DNA of 64,000 bases. Origin: an uncultured Pirellula sp. GTDB lineage: Bacteria > Planctomycetota > Planctomycetia > Pirellulales > Pirellulaceae. Where the stretch lies: assembly GCA_903858115.1 (NCBI GenBank), contig CAIOHR010000033.1, positions 1 to 64,000 on the forward strand, read 5' to 3'. Positions 7,303 through 17,076 of the stretch are shown piece by piece. The position numbers and the translations under genes are program-made. Numbering within the stretch: the first letter of the stretch is position 1; each line of letters begins with the position of its first letter. The notes under the pieces are model-generated. The model worked only from the letters and a program-made list of their open reading frames with translations. It was not told where the DNA came from and did not search any database.

Positions 7303-9039
7303 TCAGCCAAGTATCTCTGTACGTACCCGGTCTCGTTCACGATCGATCTGCTCAGGAGTCGCTCCGAGATCGCGTAGCAAGTATTCCGCCAATGCCATCG
7401 CCACCTCACTTTCCCCCGAAAAGACGGTATTGGCTCCCGATTTCAACAGTGATGTTCGTTCTCGCAACGATGCTGCTCGAACGATCACCTTGATCTCAGG
7501 GTTCAGTCGTCGTGCAACGCGAATAACCTCTTCTGCTCCGCGTATCGTCGATGCACCGAGTATCAAACTCGAACTGGTCTGGATCCCAGCCATTTTGAGT
7601 GTGTCGGCATGAGTTGCGTCCCCCAACGTGACCGGAAAACCCGCTTGCCGAACGGATTCGAGCGTAGCATGATTCATTTCAATGATCGAGGGCTGAACTC
7701 CATTTTCTGATAGTAGCCGCGCAACCGTCTTACCGACCGGACCATAACCGACGATCACCGCTCGATGCAATTCATCCGCATACACGGTATCCATAGGATT
7801 ATTCAATTTCACCTTTTTGCTAAAGGGTTCACGCATTACCAACAGTGGTTGGAGCATCGTCGATCGTTTGGCTACTCCAACCATCGGATCGACAAGCCGT
7901 TGCAGGATCGGTGAAATCGATATCGATGCAATCGAGACGGCCACCAAAACCTGCATCACTTCGGCTCGAATCAATTGAAGCTCCTGAGCGAGACTTGAGA
8001 TGATGAACGAGAACTCGCCAATCTGAGCCAAAGAAAAAGCGACCCGCAAACTGAGCTCGAGTGGATAGCCTAACGAAAGAGACAAGGTCATGCAGACGAA
8101 TGGCGTAATAAGCATGACAATTCCGAGGGTCGCCAAAAGCATGCCACGCGATTCTACGAGCACGTTTGGGTCAAACAGCATTCCAATCGAAACAAAGAAA
8201 AGGACCGCGAATGCATCTCGCATCGGAAGAGCTTCCGTAGCTGCACGCACGGCGAAGTCGGATTGTCCCACCACAACTCCCGCCATGAACGCCCCTAACG
8301 CGACGGATACACCAAACAGTTCCGACGAGCCGATGGCAATCCCGAGCACAATCACTAACACCGTAAGCGTAAACAACTCGCGTGAATGGGTTGCAGCAAC
8401 ATGCTTGAGAATGGTAGGAATGGCCCGCCCTCCAATCACTATAATGGCAGCAACAGCGATGGCAATCTTCAGCACCGTCATGGCAATAGCACCTCCGATC
8501 TCGGGGACAGTTAGCTGCTGCTCACCACCCATCGACGGTAACAACACCAACACAAGCACGGCCAGTACGTCTTGTACGATGAGCCACCCGATGGCGACGC
8601 TTCCAGTCAGTGACTGAACCTCGTTAGCGTCCGCCAGAACTCGCATGACGACGACCGTGCTCGCGAATGCGATCGAAATCCCAAAAACAACGGACGACGA
8701 AAATGACCAACCAAAGGAGTTAGCTGCCACCAATCCGGCCAAAAACGAAATGAAACATTGAACCAATGCGCCAGGAATGGCGATCCGTTTTACTCGTGAC
8801 AATTCCCCGAGATCAAAATGCAGCCCTACACCAAACATCAAGAGAATGACGCCAAGCTCTGCTAACTGTTTTGCAATCTCCGAGTTTGCGACGAAACCAG
8901 GCGAGTTCGGGCCCACCACGATTCCTGCCAATAAGTAACCAACGATCGGAGACAATCCTAGGCGATGCGTGATGTACCCCAAAACCAGCGCTGCACCCAA
9001 TCCGCCACCTAGCGTTATCAACAACTCCATGTCTTGCAT
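7303..9039 (-). CDS. Monovalent cation:proton antiporter, CPA2/KefB type with TrkA-N domain
   Basis: Inner-membrane cation/proton antiporter of about 578 residues. The N-terminal two thirds is a run of hydrophobic helices, beginning GYITHRLGLSPIVGYLLAGIVVGP and containing ASTVVVMRVL, characteristic of the Na/H exchanger fold. The C-terminal third is a TrkA-N Rossmann regulatory domain (AVIVGYGPVGKTVARLL) that binds NAD(H) in related proteins. The start at 9039 (MQDMELLITLGGG) is preferred over a 60-codon longer frame because it has an AAAGGA box and begins at the first membrane helix. It is divergent from the oxidoreductase at 9276. Ion specificity (K+ versus Na+) cannot be read from sequence. 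Role in pH or potassium homeostasis is inferred. Confidence 0.9.
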   Translation of the reverse strand: MQDMELLITLGGGLGAALVLGYITHRLGLSPIVGYLLAGIVVGPNSPGFVANSEIAKQLAELGVILLMFGVGLHFDLGELSRVKRIAIPGALVQCFISFLAGLVAANSFGWSFSSSVVFGISIAFASTVVVMRVLADANEVQSLTGSVAIGWLIVQDVLAVLVLVLLPSMGGEQQLTVPEIGGAIAMTVLKIAIAVAAIIVIGGRAIPTILKHVAATHSRELFTLTVLVIVLGIAIGSSELFGVSVALGAFMAGVVVGQSDFAVRAATEALPMRDAFAVLFFVSIGMLFDPNVLVESRGMLLATLGIVMLITPFVCMTLSLSLGYPLELSLRVAFSLAQIGEFSFIISSLAQELQLIRAEVMQVLVAVSIASISISPILQRLVDPMVGVAKRSTMLQPLLVMREPFSKKVKLNNPMDTVYADELHRAVIVGYGPVGKTVARLLSENGVQPSIIEMNHATLESVRQAGFPVTLGDATHADTLKMAGIQTSSSLILGASTIRGAEEVIRVARRLNPEIKVIVRAASLRERTSLLKSGANTVFSGESEVAMALAEYLLRDLGATPEQIDRERDRVRTEILG

Positions 9040-9275
9040 GATTTCGTTCCTTTCTTCATCGCTGGGGTTTGCTCCATGCTGTATTCTCAAGTTTTTCGTC
9101 GAATCTATCGAGTTGTGGGGATTGGCGTAACCCGAAACAACAGCATCGAGCTGGCTATCCAAACAAACATCTATTCCCGTTCCCCTTGCCCTTCCTTTTG
9201 GGCGAATTCCAAGCCACAATGGAACATCACACCAAAAGTGCCCCTTACCCGTTTTTCCCTCCTGGAGCTTTCCGC

Positions 9276-10616
9276 ATGACTCAGCAGACCCGCCGCAGTT
9301 TTCTCACAACCACCGCAGTTGCAACCGCTGCAGCCACCACCACCCCTTACTTTACGACCTCCTCGTCCGCACAAGACAAGACAACGTCCGCGAACGATAA
9401 GTTCAAAATTGGTTGCATCGGTACCGGAAGCATGGGGACCGGCGATGCTCAAGGACATGCAAACTTTGGTGATATCGTCGCTGTCTGCGATGTGGACTTC
9501 GATCATATGTATCGAGCCAAGTACCATCCAAGAATTGGCAAGGACAAAGCAGCAGCCTATCGTGATTACCGAAAAGTTCTCGATCGAAAAGACATCGATG
9601 TTGTGAGCATCGTGACCCCAGACCATTGGCATACCAAGATCGCTGTCGAAGCACTACAAGCTGGCAAGCATGTCTTCTGTCAAAAGCCACTAACCCTCAC
9701 GTTGGAAGAGAATCTTCTCATCCGCGCTGCTTGCAAAGCCAATCCGAAACTCGTTTTCGTTGTGGGTACACAACAACGTTCGGACAAAAAACTCTTCATG
9801 CGTGCCGTCAACATGGCTCAGAAGGGGCTCCTCGGAGATCTTAAGAAGATCACTTGCGGTATCAATGGCGGAGACGTTGGCGGTCCGTTCACGACCAGCA
9901 CGCCTCCAGAGAACCTTGACTGGAACATGTGGCAAGGCCAAACGCAACCGGTCGATTTCATCAAAGAACGATGCCACTACCAATTCCGATGGTGGTACGA
10001 ATACTCGGGTGGCAAGTTCACCGATTGGGGCGCTCACCACATCGATATTGCACTTTGGGCAGCCGGATTGACCGAACAAGGAACAGGCCCTGTCGAAATC
10101 GATGGTACCGACGCCAAGCACCCAGTGGAATACAAGGACGGGAACCCAACCGCCAACAACCACTACAACACGTCGCATGACTTCAACGTCATTCATCGTT
10201 TGGCAAACGGTCTCGAAATCCATGTCACCAGTCGTGGCGACAATGGGATCTTGATCGAAGGAACCAAGGGAAAGATCTTCGTGAACCGTGGCAAGATCAC
10301 GGGCGAACCGATCGAGCAAAATTGGGATAAAGACGTTTACACCGACGCGGAAGTCATGGCGCTCTACAAGAACAAAAAGTACGAAGGCCACAAAGAGAAC
10401 TTCTACACCTGTGTTCGTGAAGGTGGACTCCCCGTTTCGGACGTTTACTCGCACCTTCAAACGATGAACATGTGCCACTTGTCCGCCATCGCAGCCCGAT
10501 TGAATCGAAAGATCAAGTGGGATCCGAAGACCGAACAAATCGTTGGCGATGCACAAGCGGCAGCCATGCAATCGCGAACACGGCGCGCCGGCTTCGAAAT
10601 TCCAAAGCTCGGCTAG
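9276..10616 (+). CDS. Tat-exported Gfo/Idh/MocA family oxidoreductase
   Basis: Predicted periplasmic NAD(P)-dependent sugar or polyol oxidoreductase of 446 residues. A twin-arginine signal (TRRSFLTTTAVATAAA) opens the protein. The start at 9276 fits this and has GGAG at a good distance, whereas the longer open frame has no signal. The Rossmann motif is KIGCIGTGSMG. QKP in the VFCQKPLTLT segment takes the place of the usual EKP, as in many planctomycete members. The C-terminal half has the GGKFTDWGAHHIDIALW signature of the Tat-exported branch. A paralogue is at 42650-44023. Substrates are unknown; degradation of complex carbohydrates is the usual guess for the family. Confidence 0.88.
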   Translation: MTQQTRRSFLTTTAVATAAATTTPYFTTSSSAQDKTTSANDKFKIGCIGTGSMGTGDAQGHANFGDIVAVCDVDFDHMYRAKYHPRIGKDKAAAYRDYRKVLDRKDIDVVSIVTPDHWHTKIAVEALQAGKHVFCQKPLTLTLEENLLIRAACKANPKLVFVVGTQQRSDKKLFMRAVNMAQKGLLGDLKKITCGINGGDVGGPFTTSTPPENLDWNMWQGQTQPVDFIKERCHYQFRWWYEYSGGKFTDWGAHHIDIALWAAGLTEQGTGPVEIDGTDAKHPVEYKDGNPTANNHYNTSHDFNVIHRLANGLEIHVTSRGDNGILIEGTKGKIFVNRGKITGEPIEQNWDKDVYTDAEVMALYKNKKYEGHKENFYTCVREGGLPVSDVYSHLQTMNMCHLSAIAARLNRKIKWDPKTEQIVGDAQAAAMQSRTRRAGFEIPKLG

Positions 10617-10636
10617 TCTCGACGGATTGGCTAATC

Positions 10637-10699
10637 GTAGAACAGGCTGCTAGCCTGTTCCCTGCTACTTCACGAGCACAGGCGGCTTTGCCTGTGCTC
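10637..10699. repeat. Paired hairpin repeat (REP/BIME-like) upstream of rph
   Basis: Two perfect hairpins in 63 bases: GAACAGGCT/AGCCTGTTC with a 3-base loop, then GAGCACAGGC/GCCTGTGCTC with a 6-base loop. A GTAG overlaps the first arm and a CTAC lies between the hairpins, as in paired REP elements. It could also act as a terminator-like or mRNA-stabilising structure between the oxidoreductase and rph. Confidence 0.6.
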
Positions 10700-10725
10700 T
10701 CCACAAACCTGCTAACCATTATTTT

Positions 10726-11433
10726 ATGCACTCTCTTCGACCGGTATCGATCCAACGGCACTTTACGAAAACAACTCCGGGTAGCGTCCTGTACCGCTGC
10801 GGCGATACCGTGGTCCTATGCACGGCGAGTCTTGAAGATCGTGTACCGGATTGGATGGTCGGCCGCGGAAAAGGCTGGATCACAGCTGAGTACAATATGT
10901 TGCCTGGAAGCACTTCTCCTCGTAAATCGCGGGAGAGGTCCGGAAAGGTAGACGGACGTACTACCGAGATTCAACGCTTGATCGGCAGATCCTTTCGAGC
11001 CGTTGCCGATTTGTCCAAACTCGGTGAACGTTCGCTTACGATCGATTGCGATGTGCTTCAAGCAGACGGGGGAACGCGTACGGCTGCAATCACGGGTGGC
11101 TTTATTGCTCTCGTCGATGCAGTCAACACCGTATTCCAAGACGCAACATTGGATGCCTATCCCCTGCGTGCCAGCGTTGCTGCCATCAGCGTAGGCATTG
11201 TCGATGGAGCACCCACCTTAGATCTCGACTATGCTCGCGATGTGAAAGCAGATGTTGATATGAATGTTGTGATGACCGGCGGAGGTCGCTTCATCGAACT
11301 CCAAGGAACCGGCGAAGAAGCTACCTTTGACGATGCGGAACTTGCATCTTTGATCCAGCTTGCCAAGCAAGGGATCCGAGAGCTTACTCAAATTCAAAAA
11401 GAGACTCTCGGCGCGGGTTGGAAGTTTTCCTAG
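10726..11433 (+). CDS. rph: Ribonuclease PH
   Basis: Phosphorolytic 3'-5' exoribonuclease that trims tRNA precursors, forming a hexameric ring. The family core is well conserved: LRPVSI, GSVLYRCGDTVVLCTAS, GRGKGWITAEYNMLPGST, RTTEIQRLIGRSFRAV, LTIDCDVLQADGGTRTAAITG and a C-terminal acidic/QKETL segment. At 235 residues it is slightly short because the usual N-terminal RxDGRxxDxLRP is reduced to MHSLRP. No in-frame upstream codons restore the missing arginine and DGR. The paired hairpins end 26 bases before the start codon. Whether the enzyme is fully active without this segment is unclear, though the phosphate-binding and catalytic residues appear intact. Confidence 0.9.
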   Translation: MHSLRPVSIQRHFTKTTPGSVLYRCGDTVVLCTASLEDRVPDWMVGRGKGWITAEYNMLPGSTSPRKSRERSGKVDGRTTEIQRLIGRSFRAVADLSKLGERSLTIDCDVLQADGGTRTAAITGGFIALVDAVNTVFQDATLDAYPLRASVAAISVGIVDGAPTLDLDYARDVKADVDMNVVMTGGGRFIELQGTGEEATFDDAELASLIQLAKQGIRELTQIQKETLGAGWKFS

Positions 11434-11468
11434 CCCATTGCCGAGCCAGAAAACCAATCCTGCCAACT

Positions 11469-14024
11469 ATGATCAAACCATCTGTATTTCATGTTGTCTT
11501 TTCTCTCATTTACGCAGCCTTTGGTATCACGCAATGCGAAAGTATCGCGATTGCTGCGGAGAAGATCGAGTTCAATCGGGACATCCGGCCAATACTCTCG
11601 GACAATTGTTTCTTTTGTCACGGTCCTGACAAGAATCATCGCGAAGCAGATCTGCGATTAGACGTTCGCGAAGAAGCGATCCATCTCAAGGCGATCGTTC
11701 CCTCCAAGTCCGCGGAAAGCAAACTGATCGAACGAATCTTGTCGAAGGATGCGTCCGAAGTGATGCCACCTCCCGAGTCTCACAAGAAACTTACCGAACA
11801 ACAAAAGGAAACACTCCGGCTTTGGATCGAACAAGGTGCCGAGTACCAATTGCATTGGTCCTATGAAAAGCCTATCAAAGCGTCGATTCCACCAGGCAAA
11901 AACGCCATCGATACGCTCGTTCAAAGTCGCCTAGAGAAAATCGGTCTGAAACCGTCCGCCCCAGCGGATCGAAGGGTTTTGATCCGCCGTCTCTATGCCG
12001 ACCTTGTCGGTTTACCCCCGACGCCAGAGCAAGTTGCGGCGTTTGTGAACGACTCGTCTGCAAACGCATACGACAAGCTCGTCGAGCAATTATTGCAGAA
12101 CCCCCATTACGGCGAGCGAATGGCTATCGGATGGTTGGATGTCGTGCGCTTTGCAGACACCATTGGTTATCACAGCGACAATCCTCGCAATGTCTGGCCT
12201 TATCGCGATTGGGTAATCCAATCCTTCAATGAGAATAAACCCTTCGACCGATTTTCGATCGAGCAGATCGCTGGTGATTTGCTTCCCGACAAGAATCAGT
12301 CGACTCTCATTGGATCTGCCTTCAATCGACTGTTGCTAAGCACCGAAGAGGGTGGGGCCCAACCAAAAGATTACGAACAGCGAATGCTCACCGATCGCGT
12401 ACGCGCAGTGGGGGCCGCATGGCTTGGACAAACAACAGGTTGCGCCCAATGCCACGATCATAAATTTGATCCGTTCACCATGCGGGACTTTTATGCGCTC
12501 GGCGCATTCTTCGCCGATATCCAAGAGCCGATCATTGGCAAACGCGAAGACGGGATGGCGATCAAGACTCCGGACCAAGAGAAAAGTCTTGCCGATTTGG
12601 AAGCTTCGCTTGCCAAGGCTCAAAAAGAATACGATGCGATTCGAAAGCAACTCGACTCTGCGCAACAACAATGGGAGTCGGATATCGCTCGGTACTCGAT
12701 CACTCTCCCCGAACTAAAGGAGGATTCCAAAGCCAGCAAAGAAGCCAAAGACCGAGCCAAGATCGTTGCCAAAGCGCTGGAAAAATCGACAAAGGATCGC
12801 AAAAAGAATGAGACCGATACCGTCCGCGATTATTTCTTGTCGCAAGCGACTTCCTTGTTCCAAGAGCAACGCGACGCGCTCGCAAAAGCCCAATCGGCAA
12901 AGGATTCGCTCTACAATGCTCTTCCAAAATGCTTGGTCAGCACAAGCACAAAAGACAAACGCACCGTAAGGATTCTCCCGCGCGGAGACTGGATGGATGA
13001 AAGCGGCGAAGTGATGAAACCAGCGCTGCCGCAGTACTTAGTTCAATCGAAAGTGCAGTCGTCCAGCGGAGAAACGCAATTGACTCGCCTCGACTTGGCG
13101 CGATGGATTGTCTCCCGCGACAATCCTCTCACCAGTCGTACCGTGATGAACCGACTTTGGAAACAATTCTTCGGAATGGGACTGAGCAAAGTACTCGACG
13201 ATCTCGGCGCACAAGGTGAACCTCCTGTTAATCCGGAACTGCTCGATTGGCTCGCTTGCGAGTTCATGGATAGTGGCTGGGACATGAAACACATGGTTCG
13301 TGCAATTGTAACTAGCTCAACGTATCAACAGAGTTCCGTTGCATCGCCAGAAGCGTTGGCGACCGATCCGTACAATCGAGAACTTGCTCGACAAAGCACT
13401 TACCGATTAGAAGCAGAGCTGGTACGTGACAATGCCCTTGCAATATCCGGGTTGTTGGTTGCGAAGGTGGGTGGCCCCAGCGTGAAGCCGTATCAACCGG
13501 AAGACTATTGGGACAATCTCAATTTTCCGCGTCGGATTTATCCCGCCGATGCTGGAGAATCGCAGTATCGACGCGGCCTGTACACTTGGTGGCAACGTAG
13601 CTTCTTGCATCCCAGCATGCTCGCCTTTGATGCACCAACACGCGAAGAGTGCTGTGCAGAACGCAATCGCTCGAATATCCCGCAGCAAGCGCTCGTCTTG
13701 TTGAACGACCCAACGTATGTGGAAGCTGCCCGTGTCTTCGCAGCAAATGTACTACGTGAAAAATCGGGTAGCGATAATGAGTTGCTACGCCGCGCATGGC
13801 AACTTGCAGTACAACGTGAGCCCACGGAAAGCGAATTCGCAACCATTCAGAAACTGTTGATCGATCGCCGAGCCGCTTACCGCGACGATCCAAAATCCGC
13901 AGCTCAATTACTCAAGGTTGGAATTACACCGATTCCCGAGGGAACCGAACTCGCAGAATTGGCAGCTTGGACGCATGTGACTCGCGTCTTGCTCAATTTA
14001 CACGAGACGATTACGAGATCTTAG
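11469..14024 (+). CDS. Planctomycete cytochrome C-domain protein, DUF1549/DUF1553 (PSCyt1-PSCyt2-PSD1)
   Basis: Large exported protein, 851 residues from the ATG at 11469, chosen because it starts a signal peptide (MIKPSVFHVVFSLIYAAFGI). A PSCyt1 haem site follows at C47-F-F-C-H51. The DUF1549 region holds a second CxxCH (CAQCHDHKFDPF), a helical linker (about 375-500, rich in K and E, probably coiled coil) and then the DUF1553 block (NPLTSRTVMNRLWKQFFGMGL). In this phylum the family is nearly always paired with a DUF1501 gene, as here, 24 bases downstream. The reaction is unknown. Electron transfer linked to extracellular polymer breakdown is the common suggestion. rph lies 35 bases upstream but is probably functionally unrelated. 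Confidence 0.9.
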   Translation: MIKPSVFHVVFSLIYAAFGITQCESIAIAAEKIEFNRDIRPILSDNCFFCHGPDKNHREADLRLDVREEAIHLKAIVPSKSAESKLIERILSKDASEVMPPPESHKKLTEQQKETLRLWIEQGAEYQLHWSYEKPIKASIPPGKNAIDTLVQSRLEKIGLKPSAPADRRVLIRRLYADLVGLPPTPEQVAAFVNDSSANAYDKLVEQLLQNPHYGERMAIGWLDVVRFADTIGYHSDNPRNVWPYRDWVIQSFNENKPFDRFSIEQIAGDLLPDKNQSTLIGSAFNRLLLSTEEGGAQPKDYEQRMLTDRVRAVGAAWLGQTTGCAQCHDHKFDPFTMRDFYALGAFFADIQEPIIGKREDGMAIKTPDQEKSLADLEASLAKAQKEYDAIRKQLDSAQQQWESDIARYSITLPELKEDSKASKEAKDRAKIVAKALEKSTKDRKKNETDTVRDYFLSQATSLFQEQRDALAKAQSAKDSLYNALPKCLVSTSTKDKRTVRILPRGDWMDESGEVMKPALPQYLVQSKVQSSSGETQLTRLDLARWIVSRDNPLTSRTVMNRLWKQFFGMGLSKVLDDLGAQGEPPVNPELLDWLACEFMDSGWDMKHMVRAIVTSSTYQQSSVASPEALATDPYNRELARQSTYRLEAELVRDNALAISGLLVAKVGGPSVKPYQPEDYWDNLNFPRRIYPADAGESQYRRGLYTWWQRSFLHPSMLAFDAPTREECCAERNRSNIPQQALVLLNDPTYVEAARVFAANVLREKSGSDNELLRRAWQLAVQREPTESEFATIQKLLIDRRAAYRDDPKSAAQLLKVGITPIPEGTELAELAAWTHVTRVLLNLHETITRS

Positions 14025-14048
14025 GCAAAGCATCCCATCGGCACGATC

Positions 14049-15491
14049 ATGCAATTCGCAACCCAATCGACCCAAGCCATGAACCGACAATCGTTCCTGC
14101 GACGCTCGTCCAGTGTTCTTGGCTCCATTGCATTTGCGTGTATGGCTCAACCGTCTCTCGCGGTTCGAACGTTGGAGGATCGCACGCGGGGAGTGCTACG
14201 ATCTCTTCCCTACGCCCCGAAAGCGAAGCGAGTTATTTGGTTGACGATGGCAGGCGGACCATCGCAATTGGAGCTCTTTGATTACAAACCGAAGCTCGCG
14301 TCGATGGATGGCAAACCGATGCCAGAATCCTTCACGCGTGGACAACAGCTAGCACAACTCCAGGGACAGGCTCTCGTTTGCCAGGGACCGCAATTTCGAT
14401 TCCAGCGGTTTGGCAAAAATCAGACAGAAATATCGGAGCTTTTGCCTCACTTGGGATCGATGGTGGACGAGATTTGTATCGTCAAATCCATGACGACCGA
14501 AGCGATCAATCATGATCCAGCTCACATGTTCATGAATACGGGCTCTCAGATTGCTGGGCGTCCGAGTATGGGTTCATGGCTCACGTATGGACTGGGGGCA
14601 GAGACGGAAGATTTGCCAGGTTTCGTAGTCATGATCTCGACAGGGGAAGGACGCACGCCCCAACCGATTGCGGCTCGTCAATGGAACAATGGTTTCTTGC
14701 CGTCCAAGCATCAAGGGGTACTGCTGCGAAGCAAAGGAGACACAGTCCTTTATCTACAGAGTCCACCTGGTATCAGTGCTGAAATCCAGTCTCGCGATGT
14801 GGAAGCGATTGCCTCGCTCAATCGCCAACATGACTTGACCGCTCGCGACCCAGAGATTGCCACACGTATCGCTCAATATGAAATGGCATTTCAAATGCAG
14901 ACCAGCGTGCCCGACTTGGTGGATATTCGAAACGAATCATCTAAGACACTCGAGTCGTATGGTTGCCAGCCTGGGGATGGTTCCTTTGCTTCGAATTGTT
15001 TATTGGCTCGACGTCTTGCGGAACGGGGGACTCGATTTATCCAGTTGTATCATCGCGACTGGGATCATCACAGTTTGTTGCGAGAAGAGTTGCCTCTGCG
15101 AGCCAAAGAAGTAGACCGTGCATGTGCCGCGCTCCTTACGGATCTCAAGCAGCGAGGAATGCTCGACGAGACACTGGTTGTTTGGGCGGGAGAGTTCGGC
15201 CGAACGCCGATGAAGCAATCGAACAAAGGTCCTGCTGGCCGCGATCATCACAATAAAGCGATGTCTATTTGGCTTGCTGGTGCAGGAGTGCGGCCCGGCT
15301 TCGTCTATGGGGCAACGGATGAACTCGGATATGCAGCCAACGAGAACGTGATGACGGTTCACGATTTGCATGCCACGATGTTGTATTTGCTCGGAATCGA
15401 GCACACCTCCTTTAGTTACAAATTCCAAGGGCTCGATGCTCGATTAACGGGTGTCGAAGCATCGCGTATTGTGAAAGATATCTTACTATGA
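14049..15491 (+). CDS. DUF1501 domain protein, Tat-type signal (first copy)
   Basis: Exported protein of the DUF1501 family, related in fold to alkaline phosphatase/sulfatase enzymes. The N-terminus has a Tat-like signal (RQSFLRRSSSVLGSIAF). The family signatures are AKRVIWLTMAGGPSQLELFDYKP, HDPAHMFMNTGSQIAGRPSMGSW, DWDHH and WAGEFGRTP. The His/Asp residues in these blocks are the likely metal or active-site ligands. An internal start at MNRQS (14079) is possible. The last four bases overlap the next gene (ATGA), so the two DUF1501 genes are translationally coupled. They are close paralogues. Family assignment is firm; the substrate is unknown. Confidence 0.9.
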   Translation: MQFATQSTQAMNRQSFLRRSSSVLGSIAFACMAQPSLAVRTLEDRTRGVLRSLPYAPKAKRVIWLTMAGGPSQLELFDYKPKLASMDGKPMPESFTRGQQLAQLQGQALVCQGPQFRFQRFGKNQTEISELLPHLGSMVDEICIVKSMTTEAINHDPAHMFMNTGSQIAGRPSMGSWLTYGLGAETEDLPGFVVMISTGEGRTPQPIAARQWNNGFLPSKHQGVLLRSKGDTVLYLQSPPGISAEIQSRDVEAIASLNRQHDLTARDPEIATRIAQYEMAFQMQTSVPDLVDIRNESSKTLESYGCQPGDGSFASNCLLARRLAERGTRFIQLYHRDWDHHSLLREELPLRAKEVDRACAALLTDLKQRGMLDETLVVWAGEFGRTPMKQSNKGPAGRDHHNKAMSIWLAGAGVRPGFVYGATDELGYAANENVMTVHDLHATMLYLLGIEHTSFSYKFQGLDARLTGVEASRIVKDILL

Positions 15492-16918
15492 ACATGACTC
15501 CTGATGATTTGCAAGCGAGAAGACTTTTCCTCGGACGTACTTCTCAGGGGCTCGGGACGATCGCATTGGCTTCCTTGATTCAGCCAATGGGTTCAATCCA
15601 AAACGCGAACGCTGCTCCTCCGCGTGGCGTCTTGGAAAAACTCACTTTGCCTCAACGCGCGAAACGTGTGATTTGGTTGTCAATGGCGGGGGGGCCTTCG
15701 CAACTCGAGACCTTTGACCCGAAACCAAAACTAGCCGAGATGCATGACCAGCCCATGCCCGAGTCGATGACTAAAGGGCAACAGTTGGCGCAGTTGCAGG
15801 GCCAGAAGCTCAAGTGCTTTGCACCTCAACATCCGTTCTCCAAGTTTGGAAAGAACGGTACCGAAATTTGTTCGCTTTTTCCACACATCGGTTCCGTAAT
15901 CGATGACATCTGCCTAGTTCGGTCGATGACGACAGATGCCATCAATCATGATCCAGCCCACATGTTCATGAACACAGGCTCGCAGATCGCAGGTCGCCCC
16001 AGTATGGGTGCATGGGTTACGTATGGGCTCGGTTCCGAAGCGGAAGATTTGCCCGGATTTGTAGTCCTCACATCGCTCGGAAAAGGTGGGCAAAATCAAC
16101 CGATCGCCGGGCGGCAATGGAGCAGTGGCTTTTTGCCATCGAAGTATCAAGGAGTGCAGTTGCGGTCCAAAGGAGATTCGGTTCTCTATTTGAACAATCC
16201 CCCCGGCATCGTGCAGGACCGACAACAAGGAGACGTTGCCGCGATCAATGCACTGAACCAACACTACGAGTCGACCGTCCATGACCCTGAGATCGCGACA
16301 CGAATCGCGCAATATGAAATGGCATTCCGATTGCAATCCAGCGTGCCAGAGCTGATGGATATGCGAAACGAAGATGCAAAGATGCTGGAATTGTATGGTT
16401 GCACACCAGGCGATGGATCGTTCGGCTCGAATTGCCTATTGGCCAGACGACTTGCGGAACGCGGTGTTCGATTTATCCAGCTTTATCACAAAGATTGGGA
16501 CCATCACTCAGGTGTGAAGGAAGGGGTCGAACAAAAAGCGAACGAGATCGATCGACCATGTATGGCATTGATCAACGACCTCAAACAGCGAGGGATGTTG
16601 CAAGACACCTTGATCGTCTGGGCTGGCGAATTTGGGCGAACTCCGATGTCCCAAGGTAGTAACGGTCGAGACCACCACAATAAAGCCATGACCGTTTGGC
16701 TTGCAGGTGCGGGTATCAAGGGCGGCCTCGTACACGGAGCAACCGACGAGCTAGGGTATGGTGTTGTCGAGAACTTGACCACCGTGCACGATCTGCACGC
16801 GACGATGCTGCAACAATTGGGCATCGATCACAATGCATTCAGTTTCAAATTCCAAGGCTTGAATGCAAAACTCAGCGGCGTCGAAGGTGCCAAGGTCATC
16901 ACTGACATTCTGGCTTAG
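15488..16918 (+). CDS. DUF1501 domain protein, second tandem copy
   Basis: Close paralogue of the preceding gene, sharing long identical blocks such as INHDPAHMFMNTGSQIAGRPSMG split by few changes, and the WAGEFGRTPM motif. Signal region is RRLFLGRTSQGLGTIALASL, a Tat-like arginine pair. It begins inside the stop codon of the upstream gene (ATGA overlap). The first copy has an insertion (SNKGPAGRDHH versus SQGSNGRDHH), and the two differ most in the signal and in the TGEGRTPQ/LGKGGQNQ region, so they may recognise different substrates. Tandem duplication followed by divergence is the simplest explanation. Confidence 0.9.
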   Translation: MNMTPDDLQARRLFLGRTSQGLGTIALASLIQPMGSIQNANAAPPRGVLEKLTLPQRAKRVIWLSMAGGPSQLETFDPKPKLAEMHDQPMPESMTKGQQLAQLQGQKLKCFAPQHPFSKFGKNGTEICSLFPHIGSVIDDICLVRSMTTDAINHDPAHMFMNTGSQIAGRPSMGAWVTYGLGSEAEDLPGFVVLTSLGKGGQNQPIAGRQWSSGFLPSKYQGVQLRSKGDSVLYLNNPPGIVQDRQQGDVAAINALNQHYESTVHDPEIATRIAQYEMAFRLQSSVPELMDMRNEDAKMLELYGCTPGDGSFGSNCLLARRLAERGVRFIQLYHKDWDHHSGVKEGVEQKANEIDRPCMALINDLKQRGMLQDTLIVWAGEFGRTPMSQGSNGRDHHNKAMTVWLAGAGIKGGLVHGATDELGYGVVENLTTVHDLHATMLQQLGIDHNAFSFKFQGLNAKLSGVEGAKVITDILA

Positions 16919-17076
16919 GTCTTGGCAATTAGGTTGAAGGACCAGCGATGCTCTTCATAAAGCTTGGCCGAATTTTTCCAGAAACACGAGGACTGCCTGC
17001 TGTGCAATTCGTTCGCTCGGTTTCGACAAGTACACCCGTTCCTGTAAAGCTATTTCGACGAATGAACAGAATATCT

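Noticed and set aside
8090-8617. 175-codon frame on the plus strand opposite the antiporter
   Set aside because: It is an antisense frame rich in Thr and Ser, typical of reading the opposite strand of a hydrophobic membrane protein.
9690-10571. 293-codon open frame on the minus strand opposite the first exported oxidoreductase
   Set aside because: It lies entirely within a well-supported gene on the other strand, has no recognisable motif and no ribosome binding site.
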